From: JBDTCS01 sp039923455
Lineage (GTDB): Bacteria > Bacteroidota > Ignavibacteria > Palsa-1295
Reading direction: 5' to 3'
Length of the DNA: 17,526 nt
NCBI GenBank assembly: GCA_039923455.1
Contig: JBDTCS010000132.1
Span: 1-17,526, forward strand
The translations under genes were made by a program, and so were the position numbers. Shown here piece after piece: positions 9,601 through 15,649 of the stretch. A model generated the notes under the pieces. That model did no database searches. It saw only the letters and a program-made list of their open reading frames with translations, and was not told where the DNA came from. Numbering within the stretch: the stretch's first letter is position 1; each line of letters begins with the position of its first letter.

Positions 9601-12600
9601 AGAATAGCTGGAGTGAGTCCGTCCCCTGGGTTGATTCCATCGGTGGCAACTTCTCGCCTGTGACAAACGTCGCGACGCGTTTGGAGTCGCATGGTGTACC
9701 GATTCCTGGCATAACGACCGACATCAACGGAAACACGAGAAATGCTCGCTATCCAGACATCGGTGCATACGAAGGTAACTTTACGCCGAAGTTTGATGTG
9801 AACATTACAGCAACTGCGATAACTCAGCCTCTATTGAACACACGGTTCTTTACCGGTTCGAGTGTATCTGCATCGGCAACGTTTGTGCAGTCTGGATTAG
9901 TAACTGCTCTTAACGTGCCGATCATCTTCCAGGCAATCGATGCCGCAGGTGTTGTTCAGGCGACCTACAATACGAACATCGCATCCATGGCGACTTCGGT
10001 TAGCAACACGGCAAGCGGCTTCACGTTTGTTCCGACTACACCAGGTACTTGGACCATTCGTGCCTTCGCTGCATCGCCGGTGGAGGAATACACGCTCGAC
10101 GACACGATCTCAACGACGATCAAAGTCTCGATTGGAATGTCTGGGCCATACACCGTCGGTATCGGACAGTTTGCACCAACGGTGAAAGCGGCGTTCGATT
10201 CGTTAACCGTGCGTGGCACGATCGGCGCAGTTAACTTCATCATGACCGATAACTCTTATTCGGAGCCATCTATCACGATGAATCAAGTTTTCGGTGAAAG
10301 CGCTTCTAACCCAATCAGCTTCAAGCCTGCTGTTGGAATTTCACCAGTCGTCACCTTCAACACTGCCGGCTCAAGTACCTGGGGTATTCGCCTGAACAGT
10401 GCGAAGTACTTTACCTTTGACGGATCAAATACCGTTGGTGGCACTTCGCGCAATACAACATGGCAACTTGCCAATGCGATTGGAACAGCCGTATTCTATC
10501 TTGCGGATTCACTTGGTAATAACGGCTCGGATAACTTCACGGTGAAGAACGCTCGCATTGTTGGCGGAAGCACTGCTGCAAATAGCTACGGCGTCTTCCT
10601 CGGTGGTACTTCACTCGCAAGTGCGACAGCAGGAAAGAACGTTGCAGCGACTATTCAGAACAACGAGATTCGTAACGCAGGTATCGGTATCTACGCAAAC
10701 GGTAACGGTGCCAGTGCGAACACAGGTCATGTCTACACGCAGAATCAGATCGGACCGCTCGTAGGAGATAACACACTCCGTATCGGTCTTGCAGGTATTC
10801 GTACCGCGAACAGCGTTGGTACAACGATGTCGCTCAATGAGATCACCGGTGTCTTCTCGAGCACTGGCTCGGTCACCGGTATCGACCTACTTCCGGGATC
10901 GACGACAAGCACGATCACACGGAACAAGATTCATGATCTACAGTCGAAGTCCGGTGGACGCGCTGTCGCGATCATGGCCAATGGTGGTGCATCCGCCGCT
11001 ACCGTGATGACGAACAATATGATCTGGGCAGTAATATCTGCAATGAATAACGCCACGAACGCTGGTGCAAACGCAGGTATCTATCTCGGATCGACTTCGG
11101 CTTCGCAGATCGGCTTCAACTCGATCTTGCTGGTTGGTAATCGTGATACTTCGGGTCTCGGTGCCGCAACAGCTTCGAGTGCTGGAATCTATATCTCTTC
11201 ATCCGCAGCATCGATAACGATGAAGGATAACATTATTGTCAACAGACAGACCGAACCAACGAACGGTGCTAAGAGCTACGCGTATGTGATGGAGTCGCTT
11301 GCTTCACTCGCGGCTTCGGATTTCAACGATCTCTACGCTACCGGTACGCAAGGCAAACTTGCTTCGGTTGGCGGAACAGATTATCTGAAGATCACGACGC
11401 TTCGTCCAGCACTTGGTGGTACGAACGAGGGTAGCTCCTTCGCAGGAGATGCTCCATTCATCAGCAACACAGATCTGCACATCAACCCACTCACACCAAG
11501 TCGTGTTGAGTCCGGAGGTACACCGTACCTCGGAGTCGCTATCGACATCGACAACAACCTTCGCAATATTGCCACGCCGGATCTCGGTGCGAACGAAGGA
11601 AACTTCTTGAAGGCAGTGGATGTGGTTGCAGTTAGTATCGACAATCCGATATTCGGCGCGGTCTATCGTCCGTTCGGAAAAACAACGGCTCCGCTTGTGA
11701 CCTTCCGCAATGGTGCATCCGGTACCGGCACCAACATTCCGGTAACGCTTGTCACGTACGATTCTGCTACCTCAACCGCCACGTATTCGAATCGTACGAT
11801 CCTGACTCTCGGACCGGGTGCCTCGACGCAAGTCACCTTTGACTCGTTGATCTTACCGGATATCGGTTCGTATGGTCTTACAGCCTATTCGAATTACATC
11901 TTCGATGTAGATAACTCGAATGACACGACGGCCACAATTGTCGTCAAGGTCTGTGCGCCACTGATGGGTAACTACTTCGTTGGTGTGGGTAGAGACTTCC
12001 CGAATCTGACCACTGCAATGAAGACGATCTCCGATTGCGGTATTCAGAATATGACGAACTTCATTCTCACGGACGCAGCCTATTTAGAGCCTGCACCAAT
12101 CCGATTGGGTAATGTGAGCGGACTGAATTCAGCGAACCGCTTGACCTTCAAGCCTGCTGCGGGTGTTCGTCCGGTAACGACGATCATTTCCGGCGCAACG
12201 AATTACGGTATCCTTGTCGATAGTCTCAACTGGGTTATCTTCGATGGATCGAATGCAAGCAATGGTTCGACTCGCGATTGGACGATCAAGATGAGTGGTG
12301 CGAACGCTGCAGGAAGCGTGATCAGTCTGCTGGATGGTTCGTTCGATTCGATCAAGAATATTAACGTGATCAACCTCGCAATGACCGCTGGTACAGGCAT
12401 CACGGTTCAGGCAACGCGTACGAAGATGGCACGCACAGTGTTCTTCAACAACGATATTCGCAACGCGGGTACCGGAATGTTGCTCTTGAACTCTGCAACT
12501 GTCGTCGATAGCGCGCTCCTGATCAACAATAACTTCATCACTCGCTTTGGTACTTCGGGTATCAATGTTGGTGACTGGACGAGAAACCTAACGATTGCAA

Positions 12601-15542
12601 ACAACATCCTGCGTGAAGATACCACAAGCGCCGCTTTGACGCTAACGGGTATTGCACTTGCAGGCTCAAGCACGACGGACGCCGCAATCACTTCCAACTT
12701 CGTTGGAAATCTTGATGCGACGACTGCAAATGCAAACGTGATCGGTATCTCACTTAGCAATGCGAACCCGACTACGACATTCCTTCGTAACAACATGCTT
12801 CCACTTGGACGCTCGGCCTCATTGCCAAGTGCATCGATCACGGGTCTCTTGATCAGCTCGGGAGTCACAGCATCGGCAATCGGTAACTCGATCGCTATCG
12901 GTGGTGTGGGCGTAACGGCAGGAACAAGCGCTGCGATCTCAGTGGATAATACCGGCAATCTGATGTTGGTCAACAACATCGCGGTGAACACTCGTACAAA
13001 TGTGCTCGGAGCGCTCGGCTCGCACTATGCAGCCTTCGTATTGCGCACTCCGGTGGGTAGCTTCACTTCGGATTTCAATGACTACGCTGTCGCAGGTGTC
13101 GGAACAGTGCTCGGCAGCTATAGCGGAACGCCGGTCTCGACGCTCCCGATGTGGCGTATGGTCACAAACGGATCGACCTTCGGTATGCAGGATAACAACA
13201 GTTTCTCGGAGCTTCCGAGCTTCCTCGGGGCTTCGGATCTGCATATCAATCCTGCGGTCGTTACTCGTATCGAGTCCGGCGGTAAGAGTGGTGCTTCGAC
13301 TGGAACGGATTATGACGGTGATGTCCGTGCATTTAAGTCGGATGTTGGTGCGGATGAATTCATCGGAATTCGCGGCGGACGTTTGGCAGGCAATTACACC
13401 ATTGGTGGTGCACTCTCGCAATTCGCTTCGTTGCGTAATGCTATCAACGCTTTGAATACTCAGGGTGTCGATGGACCGGTAGACTTCTTCTTGCTCAACG
13501 GTCAGGAGACATACTTCACGCCGTTGCGTATCGTTGCTGCTGACGGAGTAGGCCCAACCAATCCGGTTCGTTTCCATGCTGCGATCGGTGGCTTCTCAAC
13601 GATCATTGGTGCAGCAGTCTCGCCAAGCAATCTTGGTTATGTCATCGCATTCGATTCGGCTGCGCATGATATTAGCTTTGATGGTGATAATGGCCAGAAC
13701 AGCGGACGTCGCAACATGCGCGTCTTTAACAACACGCCAGGCTTTGCCAACAGCGCATTCCTGATCACGAACGGTGCGACAAATATTAATCTGAATAATC
13801 TTCAGGCGAATACACTCGATGTGAATCGTAACATCATGCCGAGTGCTGCGCATTTGAATGGTTCGAATCCGACAATCAGTGCTGTCACAGATGGAGGCTT
13901 TGGTGTTATCACGCTTGCCGGCGGACTCTATGGCGGCGATGTGAAGAACGTCAAGATCGTCAACGATTCTATCTGGAATGGTTGGAGCGGCGTCTATTCG
14001 ACGGGCTTCTCAGCCGGTGTATCACGTGTTAGAAACTTGCTTGTGCAGAAATCCAGCATTCAGGATTTCTATTCGAGCGGTATCTTCTTAGGATCGTTCA
14101 CGCAGTTCAGCACTGCCGATCAGAATCACGTATCGACGATGCTCTTGCCTGGCGGTGACGCTACGGTTCGTGGAATTCGTGTCAGTTCGAATGATGCCGA
14201 TACCGGCAACGTCGCTTCGGCCAATTGGGTCATCGATGTTCGTTCGACCGGATCTTCGAATACAACAGGTATCGAGGTCACTGATGGTGTGAGGCCGTTC
14301 ATCTATAACAACTTCATCTCCTTGCGTGATTACACGACGGGTTCGGTTCGCGGTATCGACGAGGCTTCGGCTGCTGTCGGTGGTACGCCAACGAATGCGA
14401 GAATGTTCTTCAACTCCATCAACTTGTATGGTGATAAGAACAATATTTCGCCGAACGATTACGCGCTCGCAATCTTGAACGCAGATGGTATTTCGAACGG
14501 TGATAGTTCGATAAACAATATCTTCTCGCTCCAAAGAGCGTCCGGTGGTGGTAACCAATCGTATGCACTCGGACTCTCTGCCGCTAATGAACTGGACGTT
14601 TCGAACTACAATGCCTTCTGGACGCCGACGGGTAATGCCGCAGCGATCTTGGGTGGTGTCGCGTTCCCAACGTTGAATTCGTTGCGCGTTATTCCTTCGT
14701 GGTCACCACGTGATGCGAACAGCATCGTTGGCGATCCGAAGTTCAAGAGCAATACGGATCTCCATCTCGCGAACTACAACAGCGAAATGTTCAACAAGGG
14801 CTTGTATCTCACTGTGGTGCCGACGGATATCGACTTGCAGGGCCGCGATCCATTCCCAAAGACGGAGATCGGTGCAGATGAGAACGGTTACTTCGGCACA
14901 CTGCCGGTGGACATTCTCGATCTGAGTGCTCGTGGTGCTGAAGGCAAGATCACTGTCGATTGGCAGACGATCAACGAGAAGGATATCTTTGGTTATGCAT
15001 TGTTGCGTTCAAAGGGCGATGACAGTCATTTCGAAGAGCTCATCTCTGCATTCACGGATAAGTCGCTCGACGCAAAGGGCACTAACGGCAACGGAGCGAA
15101 CTATGCATACAATGATGTGCAAGTTGAGAATGGAATCGGCTACTTCTACAAGCTGATCTCGATAGATAATGATGGCTCACGACACGAAGATGCCAAGATC
15201 GCATACGCGATCCCACGCGCTGCTTCGAGCTTCGCGATCCTCGGCAACTATCCGAATCCGTTCTCGCTAAGTTCGAGCAACCGTATCTCGACTACGATCA
15301 GCTACACTGTCGCAATCTCGTCAGATGTCAAGATCGTGATCGCAGATGTCTCCGGACGCATCGTACGCACATTGGTGAATGAGCAAGGTGCAAAACCAGG
15401 CACGTATGGACAAGAGTGGGATGCTCGCGACAACGATGGTAACATCGTACCGAGCGGCACCTACTTCTCGATCATGACTGCCAAGGGCGATGCACTTCCG
15501 CAGGGCTTCACAGCAACGCAGAAGATCGTGCTGACGAAGTAA
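3522..15542 (+). CDS. Giant secreted multi-beta-helix protein with type IX sorting domain
   Basis: An intact protein of about 4006 residues, numbered from the ATG at 3522. In-frame ATGs at 3525 and 3531 and a TTG at 3486 are alternatives; the TTG lies in a hairpin and only lengthens the N-terminus. Order: signal peptide 1-45 (hydrophobic core, then VKA before Gln46); MAM/concanavalin-like domain 47-246; beta-helix module 1 (247-836); Ig-like linker (837-966); module 2 (967-1469); linker; module 3 (1591-2084); linker; module 4 (2204-2692); linker; module 5 (2811-3279); module 6 (3288-3787); FN3-like domain (3788-3903); type IX type A sorting domain (3904-4006). Modules share an opening (G-x-Y-x-V/I-G), mostly a DGSN motif, NN-rich rungs and a closing IGADE-like motif. 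Family knowledge predicts export by Sec then type IX secretion, ending on the surface or in the medium. I see no lyase or hydrolase active site, so an adhesive or structural role is an inference. A terminator follows. Confidence 0.95.
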   Translation: MMNMATLSNQAPRIGRSTARSVITLLSLWAIALVLVLAPSSGVKAQTYFTEDFESGFPGNFSIQGVGAQWQQNSTYAYTGSKSAWFQTSAGNTNTVLVSNGINLSGSTRPQLTFNHIAALERYYDQAYVEVSTDNGVNWTDIPNSAYTGNSWRKTGSNLQSSNTTVCDGPFFDAQSRPDWDMRFSSLAGVPTAGTGLWRKEVFDLSNYRVSGVKIRFRVKSNASNDFYGWLVDNVKIAEAPTTRISGTRVIGGSGFASFTAAFDALADSGVGTGGVTFLVTPGTYTDSLVSGNWLGASATNRVRFQANGGAVILQRFGSSGSISIPSTTTGYSYSYFVDAILTMSGTSYTTFQGINFAQQALASGANLTDVGVYMQNGCHYDSIYRCRVDLGRNYYNTTGIMINTALYYNASNVFQVGNKIIDDTVSAWSGVWMNRYFLTMSFDSSNEVSGSAPGKSTITTGLTATPVGTTTIYNVMVYGQTNCIVKNNTITSTPFSGYTLSSYGIYLAGNLINPLIQGNKITGYGSVASSIYSYTYGIYGSASTIIRPQILNDTIQNMQGYGYYGIFLGSVLEPLVQGNYINNVAMAYYYYSVYLSSCIRPRIIGNKIKGVYNGAYNSASTSYYVYGIYSASNQGPVMIANNMISDLHQLNALTPMSVYGIYFTQGTTGPARDSIIYNSIFLSGGTGTATTNTTAALYVASINAAVGAGLVVKNNILSNTMPFGASSLAYCAYYGTVTANLTSDFNDLYGPTDATDTTIHKTGYYGSTRGLLAQMRAAGLETHSFTENPPFTSDSLHVSTGTATRLAKAGQYLSNMTTDFDGDTRGSAPCIGADEASMTVSTTDDVAPSIQYTRILRSASTSGITFSAVISDPSGVNSSTYAPLLYYKATSAGTWSNVTGSNSSGNNWTFSMPGYTSGTVVQYYFAAQDLASTVNGGTAPFGGTGTNPPGSTATTIPDSVRIVGGLNGDYLIGGIGANFLSLKAAIDSLNVGGVSGPVRFLLNANSFAEGVLSINGPIIGGSATNTVTIKPNTGFQPVMTTSGTSNYFLLVNGASNIIVDGSNTAGGTSRDLTWAGGPTYATYQFWVQPAYGVDGTMSNVNNITYKNCVVKPSVSAGTPNGAVTNSAYRGILIQTSTTIPGGTVSNVTIQNDSIANVYYGMYIVSAIDPANPVHSTKIIGNVFGGVADSCGVYGMILQNADSTLISGNDIQNISQGTSTNSMYGIYLNSWTTNTLVTKNKVHNIWARGTSGTVYGIYTPQSSNVTFNTYTNNFVYDLHARATTSGTSYTAPAVAGMFMYGGFGDVVANNTIHLFDTSSTSTSTLLIMTFAMPFYQYSQNVTVVNNIMSNWNIVGPTNGRNFATELYYGAGQVALWNNNLYNIPGAKAQFAYNGLSAQLIGTFDSLRILNGGDSRSIIQVPPFVSVTDPHINPLIPTRIESGAIPVAGLTTDIDGDTRNATTPDIGADEGNFATYYNTDIVLVNVNQPTVNAKYVAGLGVKPIVTIRNDGLQTAYGFTITDRFTDSTTSTTSTINSTVDSLRSGETRVITLDSVTFATAFHVYGLRFYANALTDGNRLNDSSATIRVSSLGALNGIYTVGVGQWAPNIKSAFDSLVNNGIGSNVTFRLTDATYNEPAITTSYIGNNGLIIGANATTRLRIKPAPGVSPTINIYGSTLKYVSSYFNSTSYVGLGFQNTQYLTIDGSNTENGTSQNTTMLFHPSVGTSSFYAVFFNAAQFDSIKNCIMVDSTYYTGMSGSGYSSYGVSFSSPSGSAVGSSFNVLYNNWIRDNYYDIYNYGNGTVPVAQSNQFINNRISRFTYAGIYNYPYVGGTLIQGNTITSDTTASCSNLYGIYGNGQYGAGHQVLANKVYKFRSSYTSPYFYGIYWYYSQAGGSCTIANNLIALDHDTATAAYIYGLEVYNSASFGPVNVYYNTIYIGAPSMNYSSYTWYDNYNSGEFKNNVVVNNRGSYVYLQQIYQPPASPSNNNLFFVSGTASSFYFAYFYNGSTYQYPTTLAAWKSVSGGDQNSWSESVPWVDSIGGNFSPVTNVATRLESHGVPIPGITTDINGNTRNARYPDIGAYEGNFTPKFDVNITATAITQPLLNTRFFTGSSVSASATFVQSGLVTALNVPIIFQAIDAAGVVQATYNTNIASMATSVSNTASGFTFVPTTPGTWTIRAFAASPVEEYTLDDTISTTIKVSIGMSGPYTVGIGQFAPTVKAAFDSLTVRGTIGAVNFIMTDNSYSEPSITMNQVFGESASNPISFKPAVGISPVVTFNTAGSSTWGIRLNSAKYFTFDGSNTVGGTSRNTTWQLANAIGTAVFYLADSLGNNGSDNFTVKNARIVGGSTAANSYGVFLGGTSLASATAGKNVAATIQNNEIRNAGIGIYANGNGASANTGHVYTQNQIGPLVGDNTLRIGLAGIRTANSVGTTMSLNEITGVFSSTGSVTGIDLLPGSTTSTITRNKIHDLQSKSGGRAVAIMANGGASAATVMTNNMIWAVISAMNNATNAGANAGIYLGSTSASQIGFNSILLVGNRDTSGLGAATASSAGIYISSSAASITMKDNIIVNRQTEPTNGAKSYAYVMESLASLAASDFNDLYATGTQGKLASVGGTDYLKITTLRPALGGTNEGSSFAGDAPFISNTDLHINPLTPSRVESGGTPYLGVAIDIDNNLRNIATPDLGANEGNFLKAVDVVAVSIDNPIFGAVYRPFGKTTAPLVTFRNGASGTGTNIPVTLVTYDSATSTATYSNRTILTLGPGASTQVTFDSLILPDIGSYGLTAYSNYIFDVDNSNDTTATIVVKVCAPLMGNYFVGVGRDFPNLTTAMKTISDCGIQNMTNFILTDAAYLEPAPIRLGNVSGLNSANRLTFKPAAGVRPVTTIISGATNYGILVDSLNWVIFDGSNASNGSTRDWTIKMSGANAAGSVISLLDGSFDSIKNINVINLAMTAGTGITVQATRTKMARTVFFNNDIRNAGTGMLLLNSATVVDSALLINNNFITRFGTSGINVGDWTRNLTIANNILREDTTSAALTLTGIALAGSSTTDAAITSNFVGNLDATTANANVIGISLSNANPTTTFLRNNMLPLGRSASLPSASITGLLISSGVTASAIGNSIAIGGVGVTAGTSAAISVDNTGNLMLVNNIAVNTRTNVLGALGSHYAAFVLRTPVGSFTSDFNDYAVAGVGTVLGSYSGTPVSTLPMWRMVTNGSTFGMQDNNSFSELPSFLGASDLHINPAVVTRIESGGKSGASTGTDYDGDVRAFKSDVGADEFIGIRGGRLAGNYTIGGALSQFASLRNAINALNTQGVDGPVDFFLLNGQETYFTPLRIVAADGVGPTNPVRFHAAIGGFSTIIGAAVSPSNLGYVIAFDSAAHDISFDGDNGQNSGRRNMRVFNNTPGFANSAFLITNGATNINLNNLQANTLDVNRNIMPSAAHLNGSNPTISAVTDGGFGVITLAGGLYGGDVKNVKIVNDSIWNGWSGVYSTGFSAGVSRVRNLLVQKSSIQDFYSSGIFLGSFTQFSTADQNHVSTMLLPGGDATVRGIRVSSNDADTGNVASANWVIDVRSTGSSNTTGIEVTDGVRPFIYNNFISLRDYTTGSVRGIDEASAAVGGTPTNARMFFNSINLYGDKNNISPNDYALAILNADGISNGDSSINNIFSLQRASGGGNQSYALGLSAANELDVSNYNAFWTPTGNAAAILGGVAFPTLNSLRVIPSWSPRDANSIVGDPKFKSNTDLHLANYNSEMFNKGLYLTVVPTDIDLQGRDPFPKTEIGADENGYFGTLPVDILDLSARGAEGKITVDWQTINEKDIFGYALLRSKGDDSHFEELISAFTDKSLDAKGTNGNGANYAYNDVQVENGIGYFYKLISIDNDGSRHEDAKIAYAIPRAASSFAILGNYPNPFSLSSSNRISTTISYTVAISSDVKIVIADVSGRIVRTLVNEQGAKPGTYGQEWDARDNDGNIVPSGTYFSIMTAKGDALPQGFTATQKIVLTK
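3660..4259 (+). other. MAM/concanavalin-like N-terminal domain
   Basis: Residues 47-246 carry the pattern of extracellular jelly-roll domains: DFESG near the start, YVEVSTDNGVNW in the middle, then DLSNY, a KIRFRVKSN strand and a closing GWLVDNVKI. In other secreted bacterial proteins such domains often bind carbohydrate or pack against a neighbour. The ligand here is unknown. Confidence 0.65.
4260..6029 (+). repeat. Beta-helix module 1
   Basis: Residues 247-836, the longest module. It is rich in Tyr and Asn, with many rungs of the type YGIY...IxGNxI, four exact YGIY, a SDFNDLYG end motif and the cap IGADE at 832-836. Its opening is diverged and it has no DGSN motif, with TTFQGINF in the equivalent place. 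Confidence 0.8.
6030..6419 (+). other. Ig-like linker between modules 1 and 2
   Basis: Residues 837-966 form a beta-sandwich-type domain (VISDPSGVN, LLYYKATSAGTW, VVQYYFAAQD). It is unrelated by eye to the three later linkers and resembles Ig-like domains of other secreted multidomain proteins. Confidence 0.55.
6420..7928 (+). repeat. Beta-helix module 2
   Basis: Residues 967-1469. Opens with GDYLIGGIG and a FLSLKAAIDSL helix, has DGSNTAGGTSRDLTW, two exact YGIY rungs, a DPHINPL...RIESG segment, and closes with DIDGDTRN and IGADE at 1465-1469. Confidence 0.85.
7929..8291 (+). repeat. CARDB/FN3-like linker copy 1
   Basis: Residues 1470-1590: a beta-sandwich-like segment with an N-QP-N opening, a PIVTIRNDGLQTAYG strand, a DSLRSGETRVI strand and an NDSSATIRV end. 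It is homologous by eye to 9774-10130 and 11598-11951. Confidence 0.6.
8292..9773 (+). repeat. Beta-helix module 3 (most tyrosine-rich)
   Basis: Residues 1591-2084. Opens with GIYTVGVGQWAPNIKSAFDSL, slightly shortened here to GIYTVGVGQW then KSAFDSL, and has DGSNTENGTSQNTT. It is extremely Tyr-rich (for example YFYGIYWYY) and closes with DINGNTRN and the variant cap IGAYE at 2080-2084. Confidence 0.85.
9774..10130 (+). repeat. CARDB/FN3-like linker copy 2
   Basis: Residues 2085-2203: FDVNITATAITQP opening, a SATFVQSGLVTALNVP strand, GTWTIRAFA, and a TLDDTISTTIKV end. Same pattern as the linkers on either side. Confidence 0.6.
10131..11597 (+). repeat. Beta-helix module 4
   Basis: Residues 2204-2692. 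Opens with GPYTVGIGQF and KAAFDSL, has DGSNTVGGTSRNTTW, an NNEIRNAGIGI rung shared with module 5, SDFNDLYA, DLHINPL...RVESGG, and the variant cap LGANE at 2688-2692. It is Tyr-poor compared with modules 1 and 3. Confidence 0.85.
11598..11951 (+). repeat. CARDB/FN3-like linker copy 3
   Basis: Residues 2693-2810: VDVVAVSIDNPIFGA opening, a PLVTFRNGASGTGTNIPV strand, GASTQVTFDSL, GSYGLTAYS, and an NDTTATIVVKV end. It is the clearest member of the three-copy linker family. Confidence 0.65.
11952..13358 (+). repeat. Beta-helix module 5
   Basis: Residues 2811-3279. Opens with GNYFVGVGRDFPNLTTAM, has DGSNASNGSTRDW, an NNDIRNAGTGM rung like module 4, SDFNDYA, DLHINPA...RIESGG, and the cap VGADE at 3275-3279. 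Only an 8-residue spacer, not a linker domain, separates it from module 6. Confidence 0.85.
13383..14882 (+). repeat. Beta-helix module 6
   Basis: Residues 3288-3787. Opens with GNYTIGGALSQFASLRNAINAL, has a diverged DGDNGQNSGRRN in place of DGSN...TSR, NTDLHLANYNS near the end and the cap IGADE at 3783-3787. Confidence 0.8.
14883..15230 (+). other. FN3-like domain before the sorting signal
   Basis: Residues 3788-3903 follow the pattern PVxxLxLxAxxxxGxxxVxWxTxxExxxxGYxLxRS, then YFYKLISIDNDGS. This domain type commonly sits just before type IX sorting domains. Confidence 0.65.
15231..15539 (+). other. Type IX secretion (Por) C-terminal sorting domain, type A
   Basis: Residues 3904-4006: YPNPFS at 3910-3915, a TTISYTVAISSDVKIVIADVSG stretch (first part TTISYTVA, then VKIVIADVSG), RTLVNEQGAKPGTY, EWDARDNDGNIVPSGTYF, and the terminal TQKIVLTK. 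This order is typical of type A sorting domains that target cargo through the type IX outer-membrane translocon, where the domain is normally cleaved. Confidence 0.88.
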
Positions 15543-15579
15543 GACTATGAGATAGTAATTATCTCAATCAATTAGAAAC

Positions 15580-15610
15580 AGAACGGGCTCCCAATTTGGG
15601 AGCCCGTTCT
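15580..15610. terminator. Bidirectional terminator between the giant gene and purB
   Basis: A perfect 14-bp stem (AGAACGGGCTCCCA / TGGGAGCCCGTTCT) with a 3-nt loop lies 38 nt after the giant gene's stop and 40 nt after the convergent purB stop. T-rich sequence follows on the plus strand (taattttat) and tttctaatt on the minus strand. It can serve both genes. Confidence 0.88.
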
Positions 15611-15649
15611 AATTTTATGTTAAAAGGTATTGGCTGAAAGTCGGAGTTA

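Noticed and set aside
12407..12991. Minus-strand open frame of 194 codons
   Set aside because: Antisense shadow of module 5; low-complexity Ala/Val/Leu/Ile composition mirrors the sense codons.
12939..13577. Minus-strand open frame of 212 codons
   Set aside because: It lies wholly inside beta-helix modules 5-6 of the intact giant gene, is rich in Arg/Ser/Thr without any domain, and is an antisense shadow of repetitive coding DNA.
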